From Ichthyosporea sp. XGB-2017a (taxonomy: Eukaryota; Opisthokonta; Ichthyosporea): a DNA stretch of 64,000 bases. A program made the position numbers and the translations under genes. The notes beneath the pieces are model-generated. The model saw nothing but the letters and a program-made list of their open reading frames with translations. It ran no database searches and was not told where the DNA came from. Below are positions 1 through 10,606 of the stretch, piece by piece. The stretch lies in assembly GCA_002811675.1 (NCBI GenBank), contig PDIM01000041.1, positions 21,510-85,509 of the forward strand, written 5' to 3'. Every line of letters begins with the position of its first letter. Position 1 is the stretch's first letter.

Positions 1-1095
1 GATAAATGCAGCCTTCTGATTGGATAAAACCCCCATCCCCCCAAAATTATGCTTCTCAGAACTGGATCCCTTACACAAGCTTCGCTCGTCCACACTTGCT
101 GTGCAGACTATTTTATTCTTATATATCGTTTGAATGTCGGTGTTATTGCAGTTGATCTCGTGTGGGCAAGGAAAACGGGAACATCAATAGCAATGCAGCA
201 CCATGCAGAGGTACCTCGACGCAATATTTTGAAAGCCGCGGTCATGAATCACGAGCTGCAGACACTGGAAGCATGGGTGCCGGGTGTATAGGGCAGATAT
301 ACTTGTACAAATATATGATGCAGGTCATGAGTTCTCACTTCTTCAGGTTACACTGGCCAGTACGTCTGTGTAGCCGTGAGGATCAAATCTTGTTGGACTC
401 ATATGACGTGTACTCGCCTCAGTCGTTGGGGGTTGGTCATCATGATGGGTCTTCATGTTGGTGTTAAACCCTTCAAATTTCCATAATTTCAGTTTGTATG
501 GCGATCGAATATATATACAATTTCGATCGAATTATGTACTTTACAAGCAGCTCATGTATAATAATATTGTAGTACTTGTTAACAGAAAAACATGATTCAG
601 CGGGAGAGCTAGCTGGCGGAGTTACTGCCCTGCCAACAGTTATATTATTATTATGCCTGCTGCAATTTAATTTATCTCCCTTAGCTGCTTCTTGCTGTTG
701 TGTTGTGTAATTGTGGATTTATTTTGTGTTGTGTGTCTGACGTGGGTTTGGTTATTTTATTTATTTAATTTGGATTTGGTGCCGTGTTGGTACTTTGACT
801 AGTTTTGGGATTCGCCTTGTTCCGGATACATTTCCATTCGTCCTGTGCTAGCCTTCTGTTTGTGCTGGGGACTTGTGGAGTGTTGAGAGGTGAATCAGCT
901 TGAAGACGACGCAAGGCCTAAAAAGGAAAGCCCGTCAGTTTAAAAGGGAAGGGCCAGGGGTGAAGAACGAAGCCCCTTCACAACAGAGACAGAACTCGAG
1001 AGAAAGAGAAGGAGTTTATTGTACAGTTATAGAATAAGGTGTGGGGGGATTGTTGAAATTACTTGAGATTTGTTTTCTTGTGGTAGACTGGAAAG
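1..1095. other. Upstream region with no supported gene
   Basis: No reading frame here resembles a protein I know, and the short open frames have no family signature. The last 100-200 bases, purine-rich and ending just before the ATG at 1096, are most simply the promoter and 5' leader of the FES-like kinase gene. A 3' end of an unseen upstream gene could lie at the left edge but cannot be shown. Confidence 0.5.
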
Positions 1096-3786
1096 ATGGA
1101 GGGGGACTTATATGCGCAGCTTGAGTCGGAGATGAGATTCAGTGAAGAATTTCTGTATCCTTCAGCAAGTAATGATTTAGTGAACCATATACAAGAGGAG
1201 ATTGTTTTTTTGGAGGCATTCAAAGATTTTACTATTAAGCGGGCTAAGTTGGAGCTCGATCATGCCCGCATGCTTTTTCAATTGATTTCTACGGCTAGAA
1301 GAGGTCATACTTATAGTCCCGTCCAAGACGCATGGAATAATATGCTGAACAAATCTGAGCTTTATGCTAGGGAAATGGCAACTAAAGCAAACAATATAAA
1401 TCGACAGATTATTAAGCCGCTAAAGCTGGACATTGCGAACAAAAAACATGTGAAACGGCGTTATATGTCCGAGCGATATAGATTTGAGCAAGAGCTGCTA
1501 AAGATTCCTGTTGAGTTGCAGAAGCCCAAAAAAACGTACAAAGAAGCTGCAAAAATGTACATTGAAGCAAAGAAAAAGTATAGTGAGCAATTGGATAAGA
1601 GCAAGAAGAAAAGTATGGGGAAAAAAGATCCAAAGTTTGAAAAGGCATTGGAAAAGTATGTTAACGCTGGGCGTGCGCTTCATCTGGCCCACAATGATTA
1701 TGTTCTTGCTGTTGAAATGGCCAATGCTTACCAGAAAGCTCACAACGAAGATATTTTGTGTACCCTTTTGGACAATTTGCAAGAGTTCGAAGAGTCTGCA
1801 GTTAATAATCTAAAGGAATACTTTGCGAGCTATGTGAATCTGCTTGATAGAAGCTATATTCAAGCGGAAATCGTGGACTCCTTGCACCAAATTGCTGGAT
1901 CAATAGACAAGAAGGCCGAGTATATCAAAATTGGTGCGTACGCAAAGAACCAAGTATCAAGAGATGAGCTGCCGAAACGCTTTCAATTTGAAAGTCTAGA
2001 CATTGATGTATGTGAAGTTAGTGAAATGGTGGGGGGGAAAAATGATGCAGGTGTTGCTGGTCAGCTTATTCTGAATGATCTTAATTATAACCAATTCTTT
2101 GAAAAGTACAATGTACTGACCGATGAATATTCTCATTTGCGTGATCTGGTTCAAGATAAAAAAGCAAAAATGCTTCTTGAGGACATCGGCCCCCATCTTG
2201 GCTCTACAAATAGCAATTCGGGTAACATGCAAGGTAAATTCCCGACAATTAAATCAAGCAGTTCGAATTTGTTTGGCAAGGATGAGGGCTCGCTAGATGG
2301 TGATAGTGTAGTAAGCGATGATTCGACAGTCACTTCACAAGCTTTGGACCACTTTTTAGTGTCGCTGAAGCATGGTTTAGAGCTGGCCGTTCTTGAAGCC
2401 AATGCCAATTGCATAGATGTGCAGATTGCTCTAATGTCTGCTAAACAGCATGAGCTGGGACAGAGGCAACCCCCTAATTTTCTGGGTGGCCCACCAAAAA
2501 CTCAGCCAATACCTCCTTCTCCTGTGCCAGCCCATCGTAAAATTGCAGCTTCCCCCTCAGTAGCATCAGAGAAATCGGCGACTACTGAAGCTTCGGCGCG
2601 CAGTGAAACTGCGTCTCCTGCGAATGCGAATTCAATATCCAGTCAAGATTGGTTCTTTGGGTATATTTCTCGTTCACAGGCTGAAGCGTGCATTCCTAAT
2701 AATGGGGACTATTTAGTAAGGTCAAGTACGTCTAAGCAAGGCCAGTATGTACTTTCTTTGAACTGTGACAACGAGTATAAGCATTTCATAGTGTACCAAA
2801 ATACACCAAATCGCTATCATTTGCTTGATCTTGAATTTGATAGTATCCAGGCATTGTTGCAACATTACGTTTATACGGGGTCTCCTGTCACAGCACACCC
2901 GGGCGCGATTTTGAGGCAACCAGCAAGTAGATTAAAATGGGAGATGGAAACAAAGGAAATGCACAATTTGAATGAAAAGAAATTCTGGATTGTAGATCAT
3001 GACGATATTGTTCTTGGGGAAAAGTTGGGCTCGGGTCACTTTGGTGAAGTTTACAAAGCCATTATTAGGAAGACGAGCGCTGAAGTGGCTGTTAAGACGT
3101 GTGACAAGGAGTATATAAATGAAGATGGGGAAGCTGATATTCTTCGCTCCTATGATCACCCGAACATTGTCAAACTCATTGGCGTTTGTGTATCTAGAAG
3201 ACCTGCATATATTATTATGGAGCTTTTGAAAGGCGGGGATTTGGCGCATTTTCTGCGGCTCAAGGGACACGCCATTCCACTAAAGAGTCTTTTGAGCATG
3301 GTTGTTCAGGTTGCATCGGGGATGAGGTATTTAGAGCAGAAAAATTGTGTCCATAGAGATTTGGCTGCTCGTAATATCCTGGTTAATGACACTGGGTCGG
3401 TATTTAAGATTTCGGATTTCGGGATGTCCCGAAAATTGAGCAGTGTTGACGATATTTATGATGCAACGTCTAACAAGCAGGTGCCGATTAAATGGACAAG
3501 CCCTGAAGCCCTTACTCATGCACAATACACTGTGAAGTCAGATGTATGGAGCTTCGGTGTGCTAATGTGGGAAGTATTTTCAAAAGGTATGCAGCCATAT
3601 CCCGGTATGAATAACTCTGAAGTGGTGAGACAAATATCAGACAATGGGTATAGAATGCCTCCACCAAAGGATATGCCTGAGGAAGTAGCGTCGATCATGG
3701 CTGAGTGCTGGAAATTTGAGCCTAAAGACCGACCTAGCTTTCAAGAAATTCACCTTCGTCTTTCTGAAATATTTGACAACTTCTGA
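1096..3786 (+). CDS. FES/FER-like: FES/FER-family cytoplasmic tyrosine kinase (F-BAR, SH2, kinase)
   Basis: An 896-residue protein in a single exon. The N-terminal ~260 residues are rich in charged helices and start with a pattern typical of FCH/F-BAR membrane-curvature domains. A Ser/Pro-rich linker follows. The SH2 domain begins at W519 (DWFFGYISRSQAE) and contains the phosphotyrosine-binding YLVRSS motif. The kinase domain has the glycine loop GSGHFGEV (645-652), catalytic Lys667 in VAVK, HRDLAARN (753-760, catalytic Asp755) and DFG (774-776). A Tyr in DDIYDAT of the activation loop sits where FES/FER autophosphorylate. HRDLAARN is the tyrosine-kinase signature. Human FES and FER are 822 residues with the same domain order. 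These kinases link membrane curvature to actin and adhesion signalling. The gene converges on the XPG gene, with 204 bp between stops. It has no introns, unlike animal FES/FER genes. Confidence 0.95.
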   Translation: MEGDLYAQLESEMRFSEEFLYPSASNDLVNHIQEEIVFLEAFKDFTIKRAKLELDHARMLFQLISTARRGHTYSPVQDAWNNMLNKSELYAREMATKANNINRQIIKPLKLDIANKKHVKRRYMSERYRFEQELLKIPVELQKPKKTYKEAAKMYIEAKKKYSEQLDKSKKKSMGKKDPKFEKALEKYVNAGRALHLAHNDYVLAVEMANAYQKAHNEDILCTLLDNLQEFEESAVNNLKEYFASYVNLLDRSYIQAEIVDSLHQIAGSIDKKAEYIKIGAYAKNQVSRDELPKRFQFESLDIDVCEVSEMVGGKNDAGVAGQLILNDLNYNQFFEKYNVLTDEYSHLRDLVQDKKAKMLLEDIGPHLGSTNSNSGNMQGKFPTIKSSSSNLFGKDEGSLDGDSVVSDDSTVTSQALDHFLVSLKHGLELAVLEANANCIDVQIALMSAKQHELGQRQPPNFLGGPPKTQPIPPSPVPAHRKIAASPSVASEKSATTEASARSETASPANANSISSQDWFFGYISRSQAEACIPNNGDYLVRSSTSKQGQYVLSLNCDNEYKHFIVYQNTPNRYHLLDLEFDSIQALLQHYVYTGSPVTAHPGAILRQPASRLKWEMETKEMHNLNEKKFWIVDHDDIVLGEKLGSGHFGEVYKAIIRKTSAEVAVKTCDKEYINEDGEADILRSYDHPNIVKLIGVCVSRRPAYIIMELLKGGDLAHFLRLKGHAIPLKSLLSMVVQVASGMRYLEQKNCVHRDLAARNILVNDTGSVFKISDFGMSRKLSSVDDIYDATSNKQVPIKWTSPEALTHAQYTVKSDVWSFGVLMWEVFSKGMQPYPGMNNSEVVRQISDNGYRMPPPKDMPEEVASIMAECWKFEPKDRPSFQEIHLRLSEIFDNF

Positions 3787-3990
3787 ATATGATTACCGAC
3801 AAGTTTAATTTATTATAGGAACTTCATTTATTAATTCATTCTATCATAACATCTTATTATTCTAATATACAAATCTGTACACTTTATATTTGAAAGCATA
3901 TATAAGGTGAAATAATAAAAAGAATATACCAATATATAGTAAAGTGTAAAGCAAGAATCGATGTTTTTAGTATGTAGTCTGAGCGTGTCT

Positions 3991-6615
3991 TCACTCGCTA
4001 CTTGTAGTGTCGGTATGATATTTTTCACTATCAGGGCCAGGCCTATTTAAGGACTGTTTATCAGCTACCATCTTCGCCGATTTTGACATGGCATTTTCTA
4101 AACGCTTGCTTCCCAAGAAAACTTTGTCTTGCTTGGAAATGACAGTAGTCTTTCGAAAATAGTCACTCACTGTAGGTTGATCAGATAAGTTCAGACCATT
4201 TATAATTGGATCGACAGTAGAGTCCACCTTTTCAGAGCTCCATCCGAACCTTTTGATAGCAAATTTTTTTAATTCGTTAACATTTGGCATTGTCCATTCA
4301 AATTTGTCTTTGCATTTGTCTAGAGACGGATTAAAAAAGGCATTATGCACACGCTCATCTGGAAACTCGGGAGGAAATTCTAAGTTCATTGCATTTCTTC
4401 GAACCATTTTCAAAGCAGAGGACTTTCCGGGTAAAGCACCCTTTCCTCCTTTTTTGAGTCCTTCTACCCACGAGCGAAAGCGATACAATCCCTCAAAAGG
4501 TCGGTTTTCAGACGGAAATTCTGTTAGTAGCTCGAGCCCTCCTACAACTCCAATACCCGGAATTCCTTCAGTGTAATCACATCCACAATACATGGAAAGT
4601 TCAACGAGCTTTTCCCTTGTTAGACCCATAGTATTTATAATTGTGTCCATGCAGTAAACTTGAGCGTCTCTGTTTTTAGCAAAAATGTTTTTGTAAACTC
4701 GCTTAGATCCAAAAAGAAAAATATCACTGTCTTCCGTTAAGGTACCATCAACGAGATTCTCTTGCTCTAAAAAGGCACACTGGGCTTCAGCCTCACCAGG
4801 ACTTGAAATGTATGGAATTCCAAAAAGCCGCAGCAGTGCTTGGGCTTCTTTACACATTTCTTCACTAATATTACCCGTTTCCCTTTCTTTCGCTGCAATC
4901 GCGCTTTCAAGAAGCTCTCTTTCTTCTTGTAAATGAGATAAAACTTCCCCAACTGACATTTTAGTACCCATTTCCTTAAGTTGCTGTATATCTTCTTCTG
5001 GCACATTTTCTTCTTGTTCCTTTGCAGACAAATTCTCTTTCCTCTGCTCATTACTCTCCTCCAAGTTTCCTGAACTTTTCAAATCGTCGGATGATGTATT
5101 TTCAACAATACGCGACCGCTCATGCTCGAGTTCTAAAACCCCACCGTTACTAGCACGATCTTCTTCGTCAGTGGAACTTGGAATTACCATTGTATCGTGC
5201 AACTTCTTTTTTTCAGGCGGGTCCAAAATTTGCTCAAGGTCAACGGATACTACTTCTGCGTCTGAATCCGACCCCATGTCTACTTTGTCTTTAATGTCAA
5301 TAGCAACAGGGCTTTCCCGGGTATCATGGATAAGAGAAACCGTCGCATTACCCTGAGCTTTAGATCCATTCCCTATAATAACTGGGGCGTCTTCATCATC
5401 ACTACTCGAACTTTCAACTACGCCCACATCAACGGTAGAACTCAACGAAGGCAGAGACGACAAATTTTGTATTGCTTTTTCTTTGGGAGATTTTTCTAAT
5501 ATGCTACACGGCTCTTGGGAGGGCCGAACAGAGTAGAATAATTGACCACATTCATCCTCTGAAGAAGATGATGAGCTGCTCGAAGCCACATTCTCTTCTC
5601 GCAATTTCGTCGCACTCATATCAGGTTTCACAGCCAGCCTTTGCCAAAATTCGGGTTCGGCTACTTTTACTTTTGGTTTTCCTACGCTCGACATTCCTCC
5701 TCTGGAGGTTGTCTTAACTCGCTTATCATTCTTCAAATCTTTAAAAAGCATAAAACGCTTGTTCGATGACGAAGCAATCATTTGAGAAGAGCCCCCCCCT
5801 GATAAGTTGTTCTGATCATTTACCAGCTCTTTCACCTCGTTTAGTTTCACCGTCACTTTGTTGCTTTTCAGTAGATTTTCCAGTTGAAATTGAGAAAAAT
5901 TCTTAGGTTCACCGTACTGCTGTTCCATTTCTGTAATACGATCCCAGCTAGCTACACGCTTTTGCTCTTGAATTTGCATCATTATTTCCAATTGAATGTC
6001 CGGTGGCAAAGCGTTGAAGTCTTCAGACATTACGTCTACTTTTGCTAAGTCTTGACCAAATCCTGAGACTTCATATGTAATGCTCTCTTTCACCTCCCCC
6101 TCTTCTTCCGATTCTGAAGAGCTTGAAGAAACGGCAAGCTCTCTGTCAAGTGCTGGAAGGTCAAATACATCCTTCTCTTCTCTTGCACTATTGGGAAGTC
6201 GGAAAGGCTGGCTGGAGCTTGTTGATGCACCTTTGTTTTGGGATTTCTTTACTTCGGATACAGCTCTTGATTTAAGTTCGTTCATTAAAATCTTTTCCGC
6301 CAGCTTTGAAACCCCGTCTTTCGCTTGAGCTTTCCGCTTCCTTCTCCTTTCCATGACACGCAGTTTTAGTGCAGGAGGAGGTCCATCGAAAACAAAGACA
6401 GGCCTTATATTATAGAACAAAAGCTTGCATATCCTTAGAAAGAACCCCAGTAACATGCCATTAGGCTTCGGCCGACCCTCAACGTCTCTAGATGCGGCAC
6501 TGTACTGGTGCAGCCAGATACTTGCATCCACTGCAAGCACTTTATGTCTGCAATCTTCCAGCAGCACGGTATTCCCTGCCGGCTGTAGAAGCTTCCATAG
6601 TCCCTGGACACCCAT
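3991..6615 (-). CDS. ERCC5: XPG/Rad2 structure-specific endonuclease (nucleotide excision repair)
   Basis: An 874-residue single-exon protein. The start is the ATG at 6615, because it yields the canonical N-terminus MGVQGLWKLL; the frame remains open upstream only through a GTG. The N nuclease region holds metal-binding Asp30 (VLAVDASIW) and Asp77 (FVFDGPPP), at the same positions as in human XPG. A long acidic, serine-rich spacer of about 500 residues separates it from the I region. The I region has GEAEAQ (607-612), DSD (629-631) and CGCDYTEGIPGIG with its helix-hairpin-helix. The spacer is the hallmark of XPG as opposed to FEN1 or EXO1. Near the C-terminus, QPTVSDYF (813-820) is a PCNA-interacting PIP box. 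The expected role is the 3' incision at UV-type lesions together with TFIIH. At 874 residues it is shorter than human XPG (1186), mainly in the spacer and tail. Confidence 0.95.
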   Translation of the reverse strand: MGVQGLWKLLQPAGNTVLLEDCRHKVLAVDASIWLHQYSAASRDVEGRPKPNGMLLGFFLRICKLLFYNIRPVFVFDGPPPALKLRVMERRRKRKAQAKDGVSKLAEKILMNELKSRAVSEVKKSQNKGASTSSSQPFRLPNSAREEKDVFDLPALDRELAVSSSSSESEEEGEVKESITYEVSGFGQDLAKVDVMSEDFNALPPDIQLEIMMQIQEQKRVASWDRITEMEQQYGEPKNFSQFQLENLLKSNKVTVKLNEVKELVNDQNNLSGGGSSQMIASSSNKRFMLFKDLKNDKRVKTTSRGGMSSVGKPKVKVAEPEFWQRLAVKPDMSATKLREENVASSSSSSSSEDECGQLFYSVRPSQEPCSILEKSPKEKAIQNLSSLPSLSSTVDVGVVESSSSDDEDAPVIIGNGSKAQGNATVSLIHDTRESPVAIDIKDKVDMGSDSDAEVVSVDLEQILDPPEKKKLHDTMVIPSSTDEEDRASNGGVLELEHERSRIVENTSSDDLKSSGNLEESNEQRKENLSAKEQEENVPEEDIQQLKEMGTKMSVGEVLSHLQEERELLESAIAAKERETGNISEEMCKEAQALLRLFGIPYISSPGEAEAQCAFLEQENLVDGTLTEDSDIFLFGSKRVYKNIFAKNRDAQVYCMDTIINTMGLTREKLVELSMYCGCDYTEGIPGIGVVGGLELLTEFPSENRPFEGLYRFRSWVEGLKKGGKGALPGKSSALKMVRRNAMNLEFPPEFPDERVHNAFFNPSLDKCKDKFEWTMPNVNELKKFAIKRFGWSSEKVDSTVDPIINGLNLSDQPTVSDYFRKTTVISKQDKVFLGSKRLENAMSKSAKMVADKQSLNRPGPDSEKYHTDTTSSE

Positions 6616-7993
6616 GTGGCTGCCAATCACACTGTCCCATCACAGAGCGGATTCACCACAGTACTACTTCACCAACCCAAATGCGAGTGCAAAAAATCAG
6701 GTCGCCCTCGCTGATAAAAATAGGACGAGTGAGCACGTAGAGCAAGGAGCGAACACCTTCTGTGGGAAGCGGCGCCTGTTTTATTGATCTTCTCGAAACA
6801 ATGGTAATTCTGGCTTCCCGGGGTTTCCAATAAATCCAAGGGGGGCAATTTTATTTTTCCTCACAAGACACAAATGCTCAAAGCCCCAAACCCCAAGTAT
6901 TATTACAATTTACAGTACGGTTTCAGGCCAAACATAGAACAGAGAGCAGCAGACAGAATAGACGATAGCCAGTTATTGCTATTTTCACTATTTGCAAAGT
7001 CCAGCACAAGCAATAAGTACCTGCGCCTCCGCATCCGCGTGATCCGCGTGATGAGCAATTGAGCAAAGCGATTTCCTCCCCTAACAGAATGGTAAACAAA
7101 GAGAGGCTTCTCCCAAAGAAAGACGCTGTGACATAGCTTGTTAAGTTGGAAAATGATAAAATTATCTCTCAGCATGAAAGCACTGGCAAAGCCAAATGTA
7201 AGCGAGCTTCTGTTAAGGGTTGTGAACTCCTAATCCGATAAGCATACTTGCTCTGGTTTAGCTAGCTTCTGACGCAGAAAGAGCCCCACTAGATGCTGCA
7301 ATGAAGGCTGCCTACCCACATTGGCTCAAGTCATGCCTCTGTCACCATTAAGGATACCTGATTTGATTTTCCAACAGCGATATTTATGGCTTCCGCTACT
7401 TTCCTTTGTCACGCATAATACTGAAAATATATGTTCATTTATTTATTCGATTGCCAAAGAACGCCAGAAATGTAAAATGTTAATCTTCTTGCAATCTGTC
7501 AATGAAATGCCAGAAATCCGTTGAAATTTCAAAAAAGCTCGAGACGTAAGTCTCTCTGTGAAGCTGACCAAAGTTATTCTTTAAAATGGGCCACTGTTGA
7601 TGAATCCCCCCGTGAGTATATTTCCTGAACCCTCATGACACCAGGAGCTAACTTGTAAAGTTTGGGGGAGAGGGGCCCAGCTATCTGGCAAGCGGAAACT
7701 TCTAACTTCTAGTTGCTGGTGCTTTTGTGCATTTCCTGACCAAGTCTTTGCTAACCTTGGACCGGAATTTATTTCACAAAAAATAAGTCGATCTTAGGAG
7801 TGGGTAACTATGCCGATTTTTCCTATCATGCTAACCTTGCGGCCAATGAATAGCTCACAACCAATCATTGTAGGAGCCTTAGATCGTGGACAGAGAGAGG
7901 TGATAAAGTCAGAAACAAGGATGTATTCTCTGGGTGATGTTTTTCTGTTGATGGAAAATGTGCTCTTGATATGTTATTAATGTCTCTCGAAAC
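6616..7993. other. Intergenic region between XPG and SLC7A6OS genes
   Basis: A stretch of 1.4 kb without a credible coding region. Short open frames exist on both strands but begin at non-ATG codons or show no family pattern. The left part must contain the promoter of the leftward XPG gene and the right part the 3' end of SLC7A6OS. I see no tRNA-like box pattern and no terminal repeats. Confidence 0.5.
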
Positions 7994-9195
7994 TCAGCTG
8001 TAGTATTTTTCAAACTCGTCAAAGTTCCGGTAAATGCGACGGTATCCGCTCGTCCCTTCTTCATCACTTGATCCTTCCTCCTCAGAAGCTGATATTGCAT
8101 CGTCGTAGATGTCAGTTATCCTGTTCATCGCGATTCCGTATGATTCGTAATATGCGTCTTCTCCGGGTCCGTCTTCTTCATCGGGGTAATCGTTCCTCCA
8201 ATGACCTTCGTCTACAATTTGAAAATTTGATTTAAAATTTTTGTAAGAAAAACAAACCGGTGGTGAACAGCAGGAAAGACAGGTATTTCCAAAAGAAACT
8301 ATACATACCATTAGAATCTTCGTCCAGATTCAAGTCTTCATCAGAAGAGTCAACGTCCATGTCATGCAAGACCAAGTTATCGTCAAAAAGTTTGAAATGT
8401 CCACTAACCAATATAACCATTACACCATTCATGTTAGTACACTAAAGCTAAAATGTCAATGACAATAAAATCCTATATTGCTCTTACTTACATATTTTCT
8501 GCTGGAAGGTTTTTGATGTTATCCCATTCATCTTCATAATACAAATCGTACACCCACTCACTGTCTTGTACAGCTTCTTTTCCCTTCCCAACCACCGTTC
8601 CTTCAATTTGTCCCGTAGCAATATCCTCATAGCTTATATTTTTTCCCTCAGATACGTTTAGATATTCCTTTACCATTGGAAGAAAATTGCACATCACTGA
8701 ATCTTCAATATGCTCATTCTTTCTTTTCTTTCTAAAGCCCCCATCAGCAACATAATCCAATATTTTCACGTCGCCATCGGGTACGTTCCCCAGGCCTTCA
8801 ATACTCACAGCCCTGCTTCCCTCACTCAGCTCAGATGTACTGCTGCTCTTGCTCCAAGAATTTGGGTTCTTCAGTCTTAAATCCTCAGCAGACACCCCTT
8901 CCACACGCCGAAAGGCTCTTTTTTTTCCCCTCCTGCCTTCTTGTTCACTATGGTCCGAAGAATCCTTTTCAGGTTCGTTTCTTCCCTTTCCGGCGCTCAA
9001 AGTTGCTGCTACACTTTTTACAACTGGCGGTTTTCTTACTTTCCTAAATGCCTCCACCGACGTTTGCTCTACTTGTTGTATTTCGTTGGGACCATCCTGT
9101 CGAGCGCTCTTCGCATTCCTATTCTCATGCTCCACACACAGGGCATCCAGCGGTTCCTCATCCCTCTTTCTCTTTACTCTAATAATCGTCTTCAT
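7994..9195 (-). CDS. SLC7A6OS: RNA polymerase II nuclear import factor, Iwr1/SLC7A6OS family
   Basis: Three exons: 9195-8492, 8403-8309 and 8211-7994, joined at GTAAGT and GTATGT donors with phases that keep one frame. The product is 338 residues. It opens with MKTIIRVKRKRDEEPLDAL, the family's N-terminal basic block. The family core WVYDLYYEDEWDN lies at the end of exon 1. Exon 2 is an acidic DSSDEDLNLDEDSN stretch. Exon 3 begins with DEGHWRNDYPDEED, the strongest family signature, and ends with an acidic tail. In yeast, Iwr1 binds assembled RNA polymerase II in the cytoplasm and carries it into the nucleus. The introns are 88 and 97 bp. It is transcribed divergently from RRP36, with 391 bp between start codons. 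Confidence 0.93.
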
Positions 9196-9586
9196 CCTCT
9201 CAATGCACTAGCGATATGCATGCCAATACCAATATACAGCACTTACAAATCCAGTCACCCGAGTCTAATCCACACCGAAAAAGAGACAATGCACAGGAGC
9301 GAGGCCAGACCAGACTGGCCAGCCAGCACTCAGCTGGTCGAGGCCTTTACAGCATAATTTAGGCGGGAAGAATCCCGGTGCACGTGGTCATGGAAGGGGC
9401 TATGGTTATGGATGGAGTGAGGTATTGGAGGAGAGGGATATGATCACCCATGTGATTATTACGATTATATAATGGATATCCCTGCAACTGCCACTTTGAG
9501 CCTCCCCGTGTTGTGTATAGTTAGTTGGTGACAACAGTGACGGATTTGGGGACCCGTAGGTGACTGATTTGCAGCTGACGTAGACA
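9196..9586. promoter_or_regulatory. Shared divergent promoter region of SLC7A6OS and RRP36
   Basis: A 391-bp interval separates the two outward-facing start codons and must carry both promoters and 5' leaders. No clear TATA box faces either gene, in contrast to the orphan and EGF-like genes elsewhere in this window. Divergent TATA-less spacing of this size is typical of housekeeping gene pairs. The two products serve RNA polymerase II import and rRNA processing, so joint growth-related expression is plausible but not shown. Confidence 0.6.
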
Positions 9587-10102
9587 ATGGGAAAGACAAA
9601 AGGGATTGACGCACCCATGGAGGTGTCTTCCAAGATTAAGGTGAAGGGGGTTAGGCAAGTGGTTCCGATTATTAAGAAGAAGAGGAGAGATCCGCGATTT
9701 GATGATTTATCTGGCTCGTTTAATCAGGATTTGTTTGAGAAGAGCTATGCTTTTATGGAAGATATGAAAAAGAAAGAAAATGAAGAGCTGAAAAAAGCAA
9801 TCAGGGAGGAGAAAGATGAGGAAAGAAGAAATAAGCTTAAGGCTGCTCTTGATTCAAAGAAGAATCTTGAAAGGCTTAAAGAAAAATTGAAAGAAAAGCA
9901 AAAGATGAAAAGCCAGCTGAGGAAGCTCGAAATGGAAAAAGTGGCAAAGGGAAAACGCCCCTATTTTCTTAAAAAGAATGATGAGAAGAAATTGGAGCAC
10001 ATTAAAAGATTTAATGAGCTGGAATCCAAAGGCAAGTTGGATGATTTTCTCACAAAGCGCAGAAAAAAGAATGCACAGAAAGACATCGTCCGCGTTCCAT
10101 AA
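9587..10102 (+). CDS. RRP36: rRNA processing protein RRP36
   Basis: A 171-residue, highly basic single-exon protein of the RRP36 family (formerly DUF947). The family's diagnostic order is present: KKRRDPRFDDLSGSFN, then FEKSYAFMEDM, a long charged helix, GKRPYFLKKNDEKKLEHIKRFNEL, and a C-terminal KGKLDDFLTKRRKKNAQKD. RRP36 is a component of the 90S pre-ribosome/SSU processome needed for early cleavages toward 18S rRNA. Human RRP36 is 259 residues, and the reduction here is in the variable N-terminal region. The start ATG at 9587 is in CAATGG context. The stop is followed by about 500 bp before the HEMK1 start. Confidence 0.95.
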   Translation: MGKTKGIDAPMEVSSKIKVKGVRQVVPIIKKKRRDPRFDDLSGSFNQDLFEKSYAFMEDMKKKENEELKKAIREEKDEERRNKLKAALDSKKNLERLKEKLKEKQKMKSQLRKLEMEKVAKGKRPYFLKKNDEKKLEHIKRFNELESKGKLDDFLTKRRKKNAQKDIVRVP

Positions 10103-10606
10103 GTGTCTTAACCGGGAACAAAAATGGGATAAACTGCATCGCTTCTGTAGCACTAAGCGCTCTTTTGCAGGCAATGGCGTGTGCCATGTACCATTAGAAA
10201 AAACAATTTCTCTCAACCTTTTATCTTCTCCAAGCGCACACACCCGCATACACGCATCTACTTTACATTCTCTCCCTGTGTACTCGACACTTGCGTCTCT
10301 TGGCCGCACTAGCCTGCTGCTGGGCGTGTATAGGACTTTCCGTCACCCTTTACTTAAGCAGTGGTTGTGTTGGAGCTTTGAGTCTCCCTGGGAGTAACAA
10401 ACAAAACAAACCATTGAAGCCCTGGAGGAAATAAATAAATAATACACCCGGAAAAGATGCTACAGGAAGGTGGCTGTTGTTAATTTATTTTATTTCAGCG
10501 GCGGGGGGCAGTCGAGTCCCTTTTGTGCTTTGTTTTTGTGTTTGGTTTATTTTGGAGATCTGTGCACGGGGCAGAGAAAGGGAACCGACTGCTGATAACA
10601 GGAGTG
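10103..10606. other. Intergenic region, RRP36 3' end and HEMK1 promoter
   Basis: About 500 bp between two genes on the same strand. It includes a run of AATAAATAAATAA near 10428-10442 that can serve as a polyadenylation signal. A G-rich stretch near 10500 lies upstream of the HEMK1 start. No additional coding region is visible. Confidence 0.5.

Noticed and set aside
6435-6630. Upstream extension of the XPG frame
   Set aside because: It begins at GTG. The ATG at 6615 gives the canonical MGVQGLWKLL start, which fits the family exactly.
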